Positions 27,901 to 38,100 of a stretch of DNA of 64,000 nt are shown piece after piece (the stretch's first letter is position 1; each line of letters opens with the position of its first letter). The stretch spans positions 13,728,501 through 13,792,500 of the forward strand of contig NC_091106.1 in NCBI RefSeq assembly GCF_024713975.1, in the 5' to 3' direction. Below the pieces are notes generated by a model, which worked only from the letters and a program-made list of their open reading frames with translations, searched no databases and was not told the origin of the DNA. The translations under genes and the position numbers were made by a program. This DNA is from Paralichthys olivaceus. Its lineage: Eukaryota > Chordata > Actinopteri > Pleuronectiformes > Paralichthyidae.

Positions 27901-29254
27901 GTCTGATCTCTGTTGTTGGGAGGGCTGGGAGTTTTAATGTTGACTTTTCTTTTTTTATTTCCGGCTCTCAGGGGCAGCTCCTCTCCCTGTGCTCTGAGCT
28001 TGAAACGCATATTAAGTGTGACATCAGAGAGAGCGAGAAATGTCTTTACCGGAGCAAAGTGAGTGTGATTTCCAAAGGAACTTAAGAGTATTTTGATGTA
28101 GATCCAGATGTATTATAGACACATTTTCAATGGCTACATTTATAAAAGAGTCTAGTGCTCTGTTAGGTTTAAGCCTTCTGTCATAGTGTCTGGTATGAAA
28201 TTGAACTGGAGATCGAACAGGGTGTTTGAGAAGCTTGTAAAAAAAGACTGTGCAGGAACAATGTAATATTCAATGACAATGTCTTTGGTTTAACAAATTA
28301 ACAAATAATATCTCTTTCTTTATTTAAAAATCTGCAGCTGCGTGTTTTCATCAGCCCGTCCCGCATGCTCTCTTCCCCTCTCTCGCGCGCTAACACAAAC
28401 ACACTCATACACAAACAGTTTCATCGGACACGTGTGTAAACTCAAACAAGGTAAAAACAACAGAATTAGTAAACTATGTTTTGAGGGCCATAGTGGATGC
28501 TGGGTGTGATAGGTTTGGCTCGATTGGGTTAGCAGTGTACCGCATGAATGATAGAGACACAGTTAGGAGCAGTAACTTACTTACAGAGCTGGTAAAAAAT
28601 AAATTATAACTTTTCTTTACCGTCCAAACATACATTAAAAATGATTTCACTTTTTAAATCAGTGTCCGTAGCAATGACATGAATAAATAAATGTCCCTTT
28701 GCTGTCTAGATGTAGTGTGCTACATGAATCTGTCTGACAACCTCTACCTTCCTGTTCCTCCTCAAGGTAAAGGATCTAGTGGCCAGGATCGACACCAAGT
28801 GGCAGATGGTGCTTCAGAAGATCAAGCCTCTCCATGTATGTCTCACACACAATCTATCTTACAATGCTTAAAAGTAGACTATTTAGTATTCCAATAATTA
28901 GATGAAATGTATTGCTTTGATTTTGTCCCCTAGGGCAAGCTGTATGATTACTGGCAACCTCCTTCTGTGGATACAATGGTCAGTAGCCAAGAAGAGCACG
29001 ACAGTGGTGATGGAGAGGGAGTTGTGATTTTGGAGAATAAACAAGTGGAAGAAACCAATGAAGCTGAAGAGAATGAGGTCCTAATAATCGCTGAGGAGGA
29101 GCAGAACATTGTACTTGGTGAAACACATGGAGAAACTGAAGGACCCGATCCAATGGATGTAAAAAATAAAACAGAAGAGGCAATAGGATCACTTCCTAGG
29201 GAGTTGAACCAAGAAATAGAAGTTGACAATCTTGTTCATACAAGACCAACTTAA
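18289..29254 (+). CDS. slf2: SMC5-SMC6 complex localization factor 2 (SLF2/FAM178A), 21 coding exons
   Basis: Exons: 18289-18323, 18941-18975, 21378-21916, 22021-22269, 22756-22801, 23051-24372, 24487-24566, 24658-24768, 24863-25030, 25491-25596, 25689-25776, 25875-26016, 26136-26223, 26331-26507, 26704-26798, 26927-27014, 27136-27255, 27792-27869, 27972-28058, 28767-28835, 28934-29254; 4044 nt, 1347 aa. SLF2 bridges the RAD18-SLF1 module to SMC5/6 at stalled forks and crosslinks in the nucleus. Residues 1-742 are Ser/Pro-rich and poorly conserved, with a QKRRREFE basic patch and an acidic-hydrophobic stretch at 678-695. The FAM178-type helical domain spans about 806-1245; matches to human include REFLQRYS, GQIFNQDTL, RMMSVH-like MMSVHSERL, LFPFENLQP, NIRDWDT and VKDLVARI. 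The start at 18289 (MRKTTENHR) is the only one that keeps phase through exons 1-3. Residues 1253-1347 form an acidic tail that I do not find in the human protein as I recall it. Confidence 0.92.
19180..19365 (+). repeat. CT-rich minisatellite, about three units of 51-59 bp
   Basis: CAGGGTCTCCCTCC, then TTCCTCTTGAACTGGTACAG and a CT run, starts at 19203, 19262 and 19313. It lies in slf2 intron 2. The strong pyrimidine bias (plus) is the reason for long low-complexity frames on both strands. Confidence 0.9.
20561..20855 (+). mobile_element. Non-autonomous DNA transposon (MITE-like), 3'-truncated copy
   Basis: Starts TTAAAGGCACAGTGTATAG and then follows the same order of words as the full copy at 27276: CTGAATACCCTTCACCTCACC, CCTTCCAAACATGA, GTTTAGTTTGTCCAGTCTGG and CCGTAGAGAGGACC. 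It stops matching after GAAAACATCAT near 20851, so the 3' terminal repeat is lost. It lies in slf2 intron 2. Confidence 0.75.
22344..22372 (+). repeat. Perfect 11-bp inverted repeat in slf2 intron 4
   Basis: CTTCACAATCA (22344-22354) is followed after a 7-nt loop by its exact reverse complement (22362-22372). It may simply be chance; no element boundary is visible around it. Confidence 0.6.
27276..27644 (+). mobile_element. Non-autonomous DNA transposon (MITE) with TTAA ends, full-length copy
   Basis: Left end TTAA-AGGTACAGTGTGTA; right end TACACACTGGACTT-TTAA. The terminal inverted repeats match at 11 of 14 positions and both ends abut TTAA. TTAA target duplication is typical of piggyBac-type insertion, so that superfamily is the best guess; it encodes no protein. 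The element sits in slf2 intron 17. It shares sequence with the truncated copy at 20561. Confidence 0.8.
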
Positions 29255-30960
29255 TAAATAAGTGTCTAGATAAATTCTAGACATTTTTAATTTTCAAGGC
29301 TTTAATAGCTATTTTCTTAACAATATGCTCAATTTGCACTGGAGTATTTCCCTGTTCTTTGTTCCTCTGTCTAGTTTCATTGTTAATACAAACATTGTAT
29401 ATTTTTGAAGTACATTTTTTTAGGAGAGCTCACAATGTTTCATCTGCATTTGGTATATGCTGCACAAGAAAAGTAATTTACATTTGATGTATGTTTTTGT
29501 AAATAACATCAGTTACAATGCTGCTGTTTTCAGATATTCAGCTGTGTATATTAATGTGCTGGTGTTACATACTGCAGTTGAGTGCTTACAACAACCTGCG
29601 TTTATTGGGAGGAGCCCTGTTTTTCTCCAGCTTTGTAATGTCTCAAAATCAGTGTATGTATGAATGTTTGTGTTTGTGTCTCCCAGTCTGAGTAATTTAC
29701 TAAAGTTACTATATGTGTGGTACTATCCCATAAATCAGCTGGAAGCCAAATGTTTTTCCAATGACGTTTGAATAACTTTTTTCATTGATCTGCACTGATG
29801 TATCTATTTTTAGACGTGGCAGCATCTGTCATGTTAGGTATATGTGCAGTGTTGCTGTTCTCTTGCCCATGCAGTCCTTTGACCACACGTTGTCTGTTTA
29901 AGAACAGCAGCTAGTGAGTTTCTCAGGTGTTCTCGTTTTGTTACCTACAGTAATTATCATAAAACTGCAGATGGCCTTACTCACTGCCAATTGGCCATAG
30001 TTGTGAGAACAGACATTCATGATGACTGTATTATTCAGGTTTCTCTGCGAGCCACAGTGTGCACAACCCTATGACTAACTTAATTTACACTTTGTATAAT
30101 TGACAAATTAACTTTGTCATTTGTTCTCGGACACATTTTGTTGAGTTATTTTCATAATTTTATTGTGTTGAGTGTGTGTGTTCATGTTGTTTATTTTTTA
30201 TTGATTCAAAATATTTTTATATCTGTTGCCAAGCGAAGAAAATAAACTTTATTTACATTCTGCCAGAAATATTCATTATTCTCATAGATCTCTTCACAGA
30301 AATACAATAAAACACAAGTATATTTGTTGTTTGTTGATTGATTGATACAAAACAGACTGAGATTGGAATTCTAACATTTTCTTACACAAGATGTAATTAA
30401 ATTAAAAGCTAAGTTAATTTCTTTTTCAAGAAGTCGAACAATATAGAAATTGTGATAAGCTTTTGGTAGTTTGTCGACTTGGACTTGGGTACAACTCATT
30501 TGCAGATATTATTGGATATTAAGGAAATATATGTGACTTGGTTTACAGCTCATTTAAGTGTGTATAGTACCTCTTTAAATATGTGTAATAGTAATTGATT
30601 GGTCACTTATCAGCTAAGGGCCCATCAGGATGTATATGTCGTGTTAGAAACTCAATCATGTTCTTTCTTTGAGAGTTAGACTGAATAACATCAGATGAGG
30701 TCAGATAATCTCGATTTGAGATGGTTTAGGTTTGGTTTGATGAGACAACACGTGGTTGTGTTTATTCCTCATCTGTCTCTGAACGTCTCTGCTGAAAGAA
30801 TCCAAATATAATCGATGGTCACAGGAAGGTTAGCGTGAAGCACAAACTCTCACCGACAAACAGAGGACGACTGTTCCCTAAACCACCGTCACCCTCCTGT
30901 CTTCAACGAGGTCCGCTCTTTTTTTTTTTTCATCCGCTCGTTGTTGGTTCGTTCCACTCC
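29255..30960. other. slf2 3' UTR and intergenic DNA before washc2
   Basis: AT-rich, with no supportable gene. An early AATAAA overlaps the slf2 stop region (about 29252-29260), and the signal at 30241 would give a UTR of about 1 kb. Beyond 30.3 kb the sequence is unremarkable until GC content rises near 30.9 kb at the washc2 promoter. Confidence 0.5.
30241..30246 (+). terminator. slf2: Candidate distal polyadenylation signal for slf2
   Basis: AATAAA followed within 20 bp by T-rich DNA, about 990 bp after the stop codon. A proximal AATAAA directly at the stop is an alternative. Confidence 0.4.
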
Positions 30961-31136
30961 GCCCCGATCTCTCTGGGTTGCTAGGAGACGGTAGTCAGGT
31001 GACTGTCTGCAGACAGAACATGGCTGACCTGTCAGAAGACCAATGAGGGAAAGGCCATATTTAGCATAATCGATCTTATTTTTTTTACGTCGTGTGTGAA
31101 CACAAGTCGAGCGTCGTGGGCTTCATCTGATTCAAG
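30900..31136 (+). promoter_or_regulatory. washc2: washc2 promoter and untranslated first exon
   Basis: A GC-richer block ends in a consensus donor (TTCAAG|GTAAGA, exon end 31136). The next acceptor in register is directly before the start codon at 32200. A short upstream frame (ATG 31020 to TGA 31046, eight codons plus stop) would lie in the leader if transcription starts before it. GTTGCTAGGAGAC near 30977 resembles a half RFX X-box. The downstream intron start is rich in GCTAGC/GCTAAC words. Confidence 0.5.
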
Positions 31137-31593
31137 GTAAGAATGAGAGCGCGTGCACTGCGCTGGATTTATTGTTCTGCGTTAACTCTCAGCAGCCGAA
31201 GCTAACGTCAGGGTTGGCTAGCTAACTTGAGCTAGCTGCTAGCCAAACAGTCCCCCGCTCTCTCTGTTCAGCATAGGTCTGTTAGAATGCTAAGGCTAAA
31301 GGGAAGTAATTCCATTCAAGCAACTTTACATGGACTCAACAAGTTGTCCTCCGCTCGTGTGTTAGTGTGCGTGGCCGAAGCTAGCTTGTTGTGTCGCAAG
31401 TGTAGCAGGAAAACAACAAGGAAATCAACGCGTAAATGGAAGTGAAACGAATCTTCTGATATTTAAGTGGCTCAGAAGACAAATTCACTATCTACACACA
31501 GAGAGACAGTCTGCACGTGAGCAGGAAGTCAGAGGATTAAATCTGATTGTGTTCTGTCATCAGTTGGTCTAGTGACACACAGTCTGGTTTTGA

Positions 31594-31690
31594 GGCAAGT
31601 TTATTTGTATAAGACATTTCAACACCAAGTGCTTTACATGAGACATAAAATAAATCATGATAACTTGAAGGATTGCAAACACTTCTGTTA
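31594..31690 (+). repeat. Interspersed repeat fragment (GCAAGTTTATTTGTATA...GTGCTTTACATGAGA type)
   Basis: The words GGCAAGTTTATTTGTATAAG, CATTTCAACACCAAGTGCTTTACA and GACATAAAATAAATCATGATAA in this order match a repeat fragment I recognise as very common in fish genomes. It lies in the first washc2 intron. Confidence 0.6.
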
Positions 31691-32199
31691 AAACTGAGAC
31701 AGTAACATAGCTTGTACAACAACACATGATATATTCATATAGTGGCAGGGAAGGGCCACGGCGAGCTGCCACTGTTTGCTCTCTAGAAACACTGAGGTGA
31801 ATGATCTTCTGTCTGGTTATTTATTGGAATAGAGGGCAGTAGTTCTCACGGATTGTTCTTTGCTTGGATGAAAAATATATGTCTCTTATTTGGCCTTGTT
31901 CATGTCCCAGATTCTACGAAGAAATGCCACCGTCCCTTCACAGTAATTTAGTTCAGCAGAAGACAGCTTATGTCCACTCATTGTTTCCTAGATGTTCTCC
32001 AACAAGCCTTTATATTTAGTCTCTAAGCTTAAGCAGAAACTGGTACAAATATAAAGATATAAAACAGATATGTGGGCAACATCAGAAGGAGTTGAACATT
32101 CCTTTTATATTTTTGTATTCATGATTTTTTAATGACGGGTGTTTAAAAGCCCTTTCGAATCATTCATGCCGTTAATGACACCATGTGATTTAATTGCAG

Positions 32200-35100
32200 A
32201 TGAGCGGCTTGCCGGAGGGAATGGCAAATGGCCCAAGCCGGAGTGAACACTTTGAGAATGATGCTCAGATTTGGGAGAGACCCTGGAGTCTTGAAGAAAT
32301 GAGACAGAGCAGTGCCAGTTGGTCTTTAGCAGCTGATTCAGGAGTAAGTGAACATCTTCCCCGGCTTTGATGGAAGCCAAGTAAAATTGAATGTCTCTCG
32401 CATGGTCAGAGAAATGCTGCAGAATCTGTCTTTTTAGAAAACAGAGTGGTTGAGGGGATTGTGAAATTGTCCTGCACGGGTGTGAAGAAAGTAACTGTGA
32501 AAATGTTACTGTCTCAATTGCGGGGTTTTTTCTTCACAGCTCTTCCTGTTTCTTCAAGACTTTTCCCAGAGGATGTTGTCAAAGACTCACGAGATTGAAA
32601 AGCAGTTGGACAGTCTGATCCGGGACACCAAGGCCACAGACAGCTGCCTGCACTCTGTCTTTAATGACTTTCTCATGCTCTCCAATACGCAGTTTATAGA
32701 AAATGTAATGTATTTAATTGAAATATTTTATTGTACTTTGGTTTTTTACTTCTTTGACTAAAACATTAACAATTCTCACTGAAAATAGGGGATGTCAAAA
32801 GGAAACATCTTTCTTGTTTGTGTCCTGTTGCAGAGAGTATATGATGAAGAGGTGGAAGACAGTATACCGAAGCCTGATGCTTTGGAGAAACAGCCTGAAC
32901 AGGTACACAGAATTCATTCTTCCTTCATTTACTGGCATAAAAACACAGACAGCTACCAGTGTATCACTGAATATTGCATTTGGGTATTACTATTTCCAGG
33001 AAACCATGTTGTCACAGTATCCACAAGTCTTTAATTGCCCGGCAATTCATTTATCTATTCCCCTCAGGAGAAGACTCGAGAGCAGAAAGAGGCAGAGCTG
33101 ATCCCTAAGATGCAGGAAGCTGTGAATTATGGTCTTAAAGTACTGGAGTCAGCCTTTGAGCACCTGGACATTAAAGCAGGAAACTCTGACTCCGAGGACG
33201 AGGAGGCCACTGACAGAGTGGAGGCCATCCTTGAGCCAAAGGTGTGTTCTCGAGCTTAAAGTAAATAGATTACTGCAGAAATACACATGGTAATGCATCC
33301 TTCCATTACTGTACTTAGAATTCTTTGTCTGTTTTTGCTTTTGTTTTTAGGATCTTTATGTGGACAGGCCTCTTCCATACCTGATTGGTTCCCAGGCTTT
33401 CATGGAACAAGAGGACGTTGGACTTGGTGACCTCTCAAGTGATGGTATACTTATTGCAGCCTCCTTTTCCTCGCTGTACCAAGCACACAACATAGTGCTA
33501 ATTTGTAAATGTGTGTGATTCTTTCCAGAAATGTCAGTTGACAGTGACAGAGACAGTGTGATCGAGAGTGAAGATGGCAAAGAAGCAGTTGTAAGAGCAT
33601 GTTTCTTATTCCGTCACAATGTAAGATTTTTATTTCCGCATCTTAATCAAGAAAATGAAAAACCTAATTTCTTTTTTATTTATTTATTTGTTTAACAGCA
33701 TTCAGATGAGGATTTTAATCAGGAGGAAGTTGAAGGTCACAATAATATTAAGAAGGTAAGCCCGATGCCAGCAAACCAATGAATACATTTAAACATTTAA
33801 AGATTCTTATTTTAGTTTCTCCTCTCAAACTCCTCTAGAAGTCGTCCATGTTGAGCTATGATGATGATGATGATGATGATGATGAGGATGAGGACGAGGA
33901 CGAGGACATATTTGGAGACTCGGACAAGGATGATGATGATGACGACACAAAGGTATTTATTAAGAGATACTCTTCTCACAGTTGTATTTGTAATTTAAGT
34001 CTGAAAACGTTCAGATATGTCGCTGCCTCAGAGAAACAAATAGACTCTGGTTGTTTTTGTCATATTCAGAACACAGGCCCATCGTCCTTTGCTGATGAGC
34101 TGGCAGCTCGAATCAAAGGTGAACCAGTCAACAAACCAGAGGGGGATCGTGCATGTAAGTCCCCATCATTATCAAACAACTGGTATTTTGTCATGTTATC
34201 TCACTCTGATTTTTCATTTTTTATTTCTTGTTCCTTCCACTCCTCATATGTAGTTGTAGTAAAAGTCGAAACTACAGATTTTTACGTTTGGGATTTACGT
34301 TTCTGATTGCATTGTCATTTGCATCACTGCATGTGCATGTTTATGGATATTTTCTTTCCACCATGTCATGGAAGCACTGGCATCTAAGAAGAAAAGTAAA
34401 GTCAAAAAAGAAGCAAAGCCTTCAAAGTCACAGGGTAGGACTTTCATTCATCATCAGTGCTATTCACACTTCTTGTTCAACTTTGTGTCAGTTATCTCCA
34501 CAGCATGCCTGTTTTACACAGCGTGCTGCTCAATACTGTTTATGTGCATTTTAACAGCAGCTGAGGACGACAGTGATGACATGTTTAAACCACCAAAGAT
34601 GGATTACGATGATGACGACGACGATGACGACGAGTTCTCTCCATTTGGTGGAAAAAGTGGCCTCTTCAGTGGAGGGAAAGGCCTGTTTGATGATGAGGAT
34701 GAGGTAAATTAAACTAAATGACTTTCTGTGCTTCCTCTGATTCAGTCTTAATTCAACACCAAACAGTTTAGACTGCAGCCAAATTTAATTTTGTGATGTG
34801 TTATTTTCTGCCATGCAGGGTGATCTTTTCTCTGAGGCACCAAAACCTTTTGTGTCTGAAAAGACAAAAGTGATGAAAGAAAGCACAAAAAGCACAGCTC
34901 AAACTGCAGGTAAGACAGCATTATGGATAACGTATACAGACATACAGGACAAAGTGGACTAGCAGATTGTCAATTAACCTTTCCTTTCTCTCTAAGAATC
35001 TGCTAAACCTGGAAAGAAGATTCCAGCAGGTGCCATTTCAATATTCCCAGGTAGCAGCAGCCTCTTGTATAACAGCTAATGTCGCTTTTCTTAATTTGCT

Positions 35101-38100
35101 GTGTCTTCCTGGTACAAATCAAATGATTTGCTTTCAACAGATAGCCTGTTCAGTTCAGGGAAGGCCTCTGATTCGGTGGAGAGCAAGGAGAATGGAACTC
35201 AAGCTCCCAAGACTAGTGCTCCTTCCAAAGCAGTTCCTGCAGGAGCTGTTGTTGCTGGAGGAGGGCTGTTTGATGATGAAGATGATGACCTTTTCAATGG
35301 TAAAAGTCAGCAAAAATCTGATACTGGTAAATTCGTAAGAATACCCTCAATCTTGCAACAATCCAGGTTCAGCTGGGATCCTCACCCTTACTTTGTATGT
35401 TATTTTTCAGCTGGCAAGGAGAAACCCAAACCCAAGACGACAATTGACCTTTTCTATGAAGATGATGAGGATGGCGACATATTCAGTGATAAGCATAGTG
35501 TACCAGTTCCAGCTCAGAGCAAGAAGGAGGCTGTCGTAGAGCAGACTAAACCTCCTGAGAAGAAGGTAAAGATCAACATGATAACATTTAATTTGGTTTA
35601 TTTACACATGGTTCTGTGGCATGTGGAAGATTCTCTACATTCATAATCCATTGTTATGTTTAGATGCCAGCTGGGGCCATCTCCATGTTTGGTCCTGGGA
35701 CTAAAAGCTTGCTCAGCGAGGGCCTGAAAAAGCGACAGCCATCGACCAGCGAGGAGTCTGAGAAGTCTGAGGTCTGAATGGATCATTGTGTAACAGTATG
35801 CTCCTCACAAAATCAAATTTGGTTGGTTTTTACTGGCCAGTTTTTGACCAGAGAGGACTCCACTGGGGTTCAGTAATTGGCAGTGTGTGCAGGCTATCTA
35901 GGTTAGTTTTGCTCTACACAGCTGGCCACACTGTATTGATATAGTTACACCAGTATTAGTGTAACTGTGTTTATTTTTTGGTTAGCTTGTGCATATTCAA
36001 ACAGTAACTCACTCATATATCAGGCACGGATGTCAATAAACAACCTAGTTGCAGTCAATATCCAAGTGCAGCCTGAGATTTTCCAATTTAATTTTGAAAT
36101 ACACTTCTATACTTAAATCCTGGTGACACTGTTCAATGATCTATACTCCACACCAGCACTAAAACTGTAAATTAGATTTTAGGAAACTATTTATGCTACA
36201 TTTCTCTTTTTTTTCAGAATGGGCCCAAGCTGGATGTTGGAAAAACTGCTGTCAAGCTGTCTCCGAAACCGCAGACCAGAGGTCTCTTCTCTGATGATGA
36301 TGATGAAGATACACAAGTAAGGCTTCTTAACTTTACTTGGGGAAATTCTATAACTGACAATGTCCATTTCATTAACACTATTTATGTGTTTGTCTTCTGC
36401 AGGTCTTTCCAACCATTCCTAGAAGTCAATCTAAACCTGAACCTACAAGTCAGAGCAAATCCAACAAGGCCTCTTTGTCTTTTTTTGATGATGATGAGGA
36501 AGAAGAGGTGAAAAAACTTAAAGTTTCAAACACTGAATTAGGTTTGACTTTTTGTCTGCAAGCACGTTACTATAATCTGGTTCTTCATCTTGCAGGATCT
36601 GTTTGCATCTGCATCTAAATCTAAACCAAAACCTAATCAAGCTAATGCCTCCACACTGCAGCCCACTAATACTGTGTCCAGCTTCCTCTTCAGCGATGAT
36701 GAGGTACGACAATACAAAAAAGTTATTTTCTCTGCTGCTTGACAGAATTTCATTAGATGTACAATATGATGGATGATTTATTTGAATGACAGGACCAGTG
36801 GATCAGTTCTAAAAGTAATGCTACAAAGCCCGAGTCCAACACAGTGGGGATAAAGCCCAGTGCCAGCGCCCCCTCCAGTCTCCCCAGTGCCAAAACATCT
36901 CAAAAGAGCAGCCTCTTTGACAACGATGAGGAGGATGATCTGTTTGCTCCAACAAAAGAGTCAAGGTATTCACAGTATTAATGATATTTTTTTATTCTGT
37001 AATTAGAAACTCTGCAAAAAAAATATCAAACTTTATTGGATAAAATACACATTTGTTTCTTATCAATCCTCCTGTTCTCTCTTTTCATATAGTCAGAAAA
37101 AGCCTCAGAGAGTTTCTCTCTTGTTTGAAGATGAGGGTGATGATGATGAAAATAAAGGTTCCTTCTTTGGCAATAAACCTACTGTCAACACAAACACTGC
37201 AACTCCAGCTGCTGCTAAAGTGAGTGTACCTCTCTATTTTTTATTGTTTCACTTTCTCATGGAAAACCATCAAGATTGCATAGAGGTCTTTTTTTAATTA
37301 GATGGAGAAATACTAAATTCAGACTTTGTTTGGCCACTTTATTATTTAAATAGTTATAATTTATTCCTTCCATTGTTTATTTTCACATTATCTCCCACAC
37401 TGAGGTTACAATACTTGTATTTTTCAGACACCTGCGGCCACCTCTCAGTCATCCACCCAATCACAGAAATCAGAGGAGGTCAAAGTTTCTCGGACGGTGG
37501 CAGAGGACAAATCTCCACAGGTGGAGAAGCTAGATGCAAAGACTCCTGAGCTACTCCCATCAGCAGCAGCACTGGTGGTGAATAGGGAAATTAAAAAGAA
37601 GCCCGCTGGAGCCGTCAGTCTCTTTGGAGGGATTGACGTTCTTGACAACAAGAAGCAAAAGAACCTTTTAGATGAACATGACAGTGATGACGACTTCCTC
37701 TCTAAAGCCAGCCCACCACCACTCGTTAAGAAGGAGGACAAGGAGGACGGGAAACTCAAAACAAAAACCTTTAGTCTCTTTGAAGATGAGAATGAAGATG
37801 AATCCACTTGGACTGATCCCATTTTCAGTAAACCCACAGGCAGAAACACACAGAAGGTTTGTATTTACAGTAAACATGAGAATAGTAAGCAGGGTTGATT
37901 TAGTCTAATTGTTTCGTGTACGGTCAAGATATTACAATATGTGTCTCATTTGTACAGCCCACAGAAGAGCGTCCACAGACAAAGAGCACGGGTGTGTTCC
38001 AGGACGAGGAGCTGCTGTTCAGTCAGACGCAGCAGAAGGACAATGACCCAGATGTTGACCTCTTTGCCACCTCAGGGAAAGCTGCGGTCAGTATATTGAT

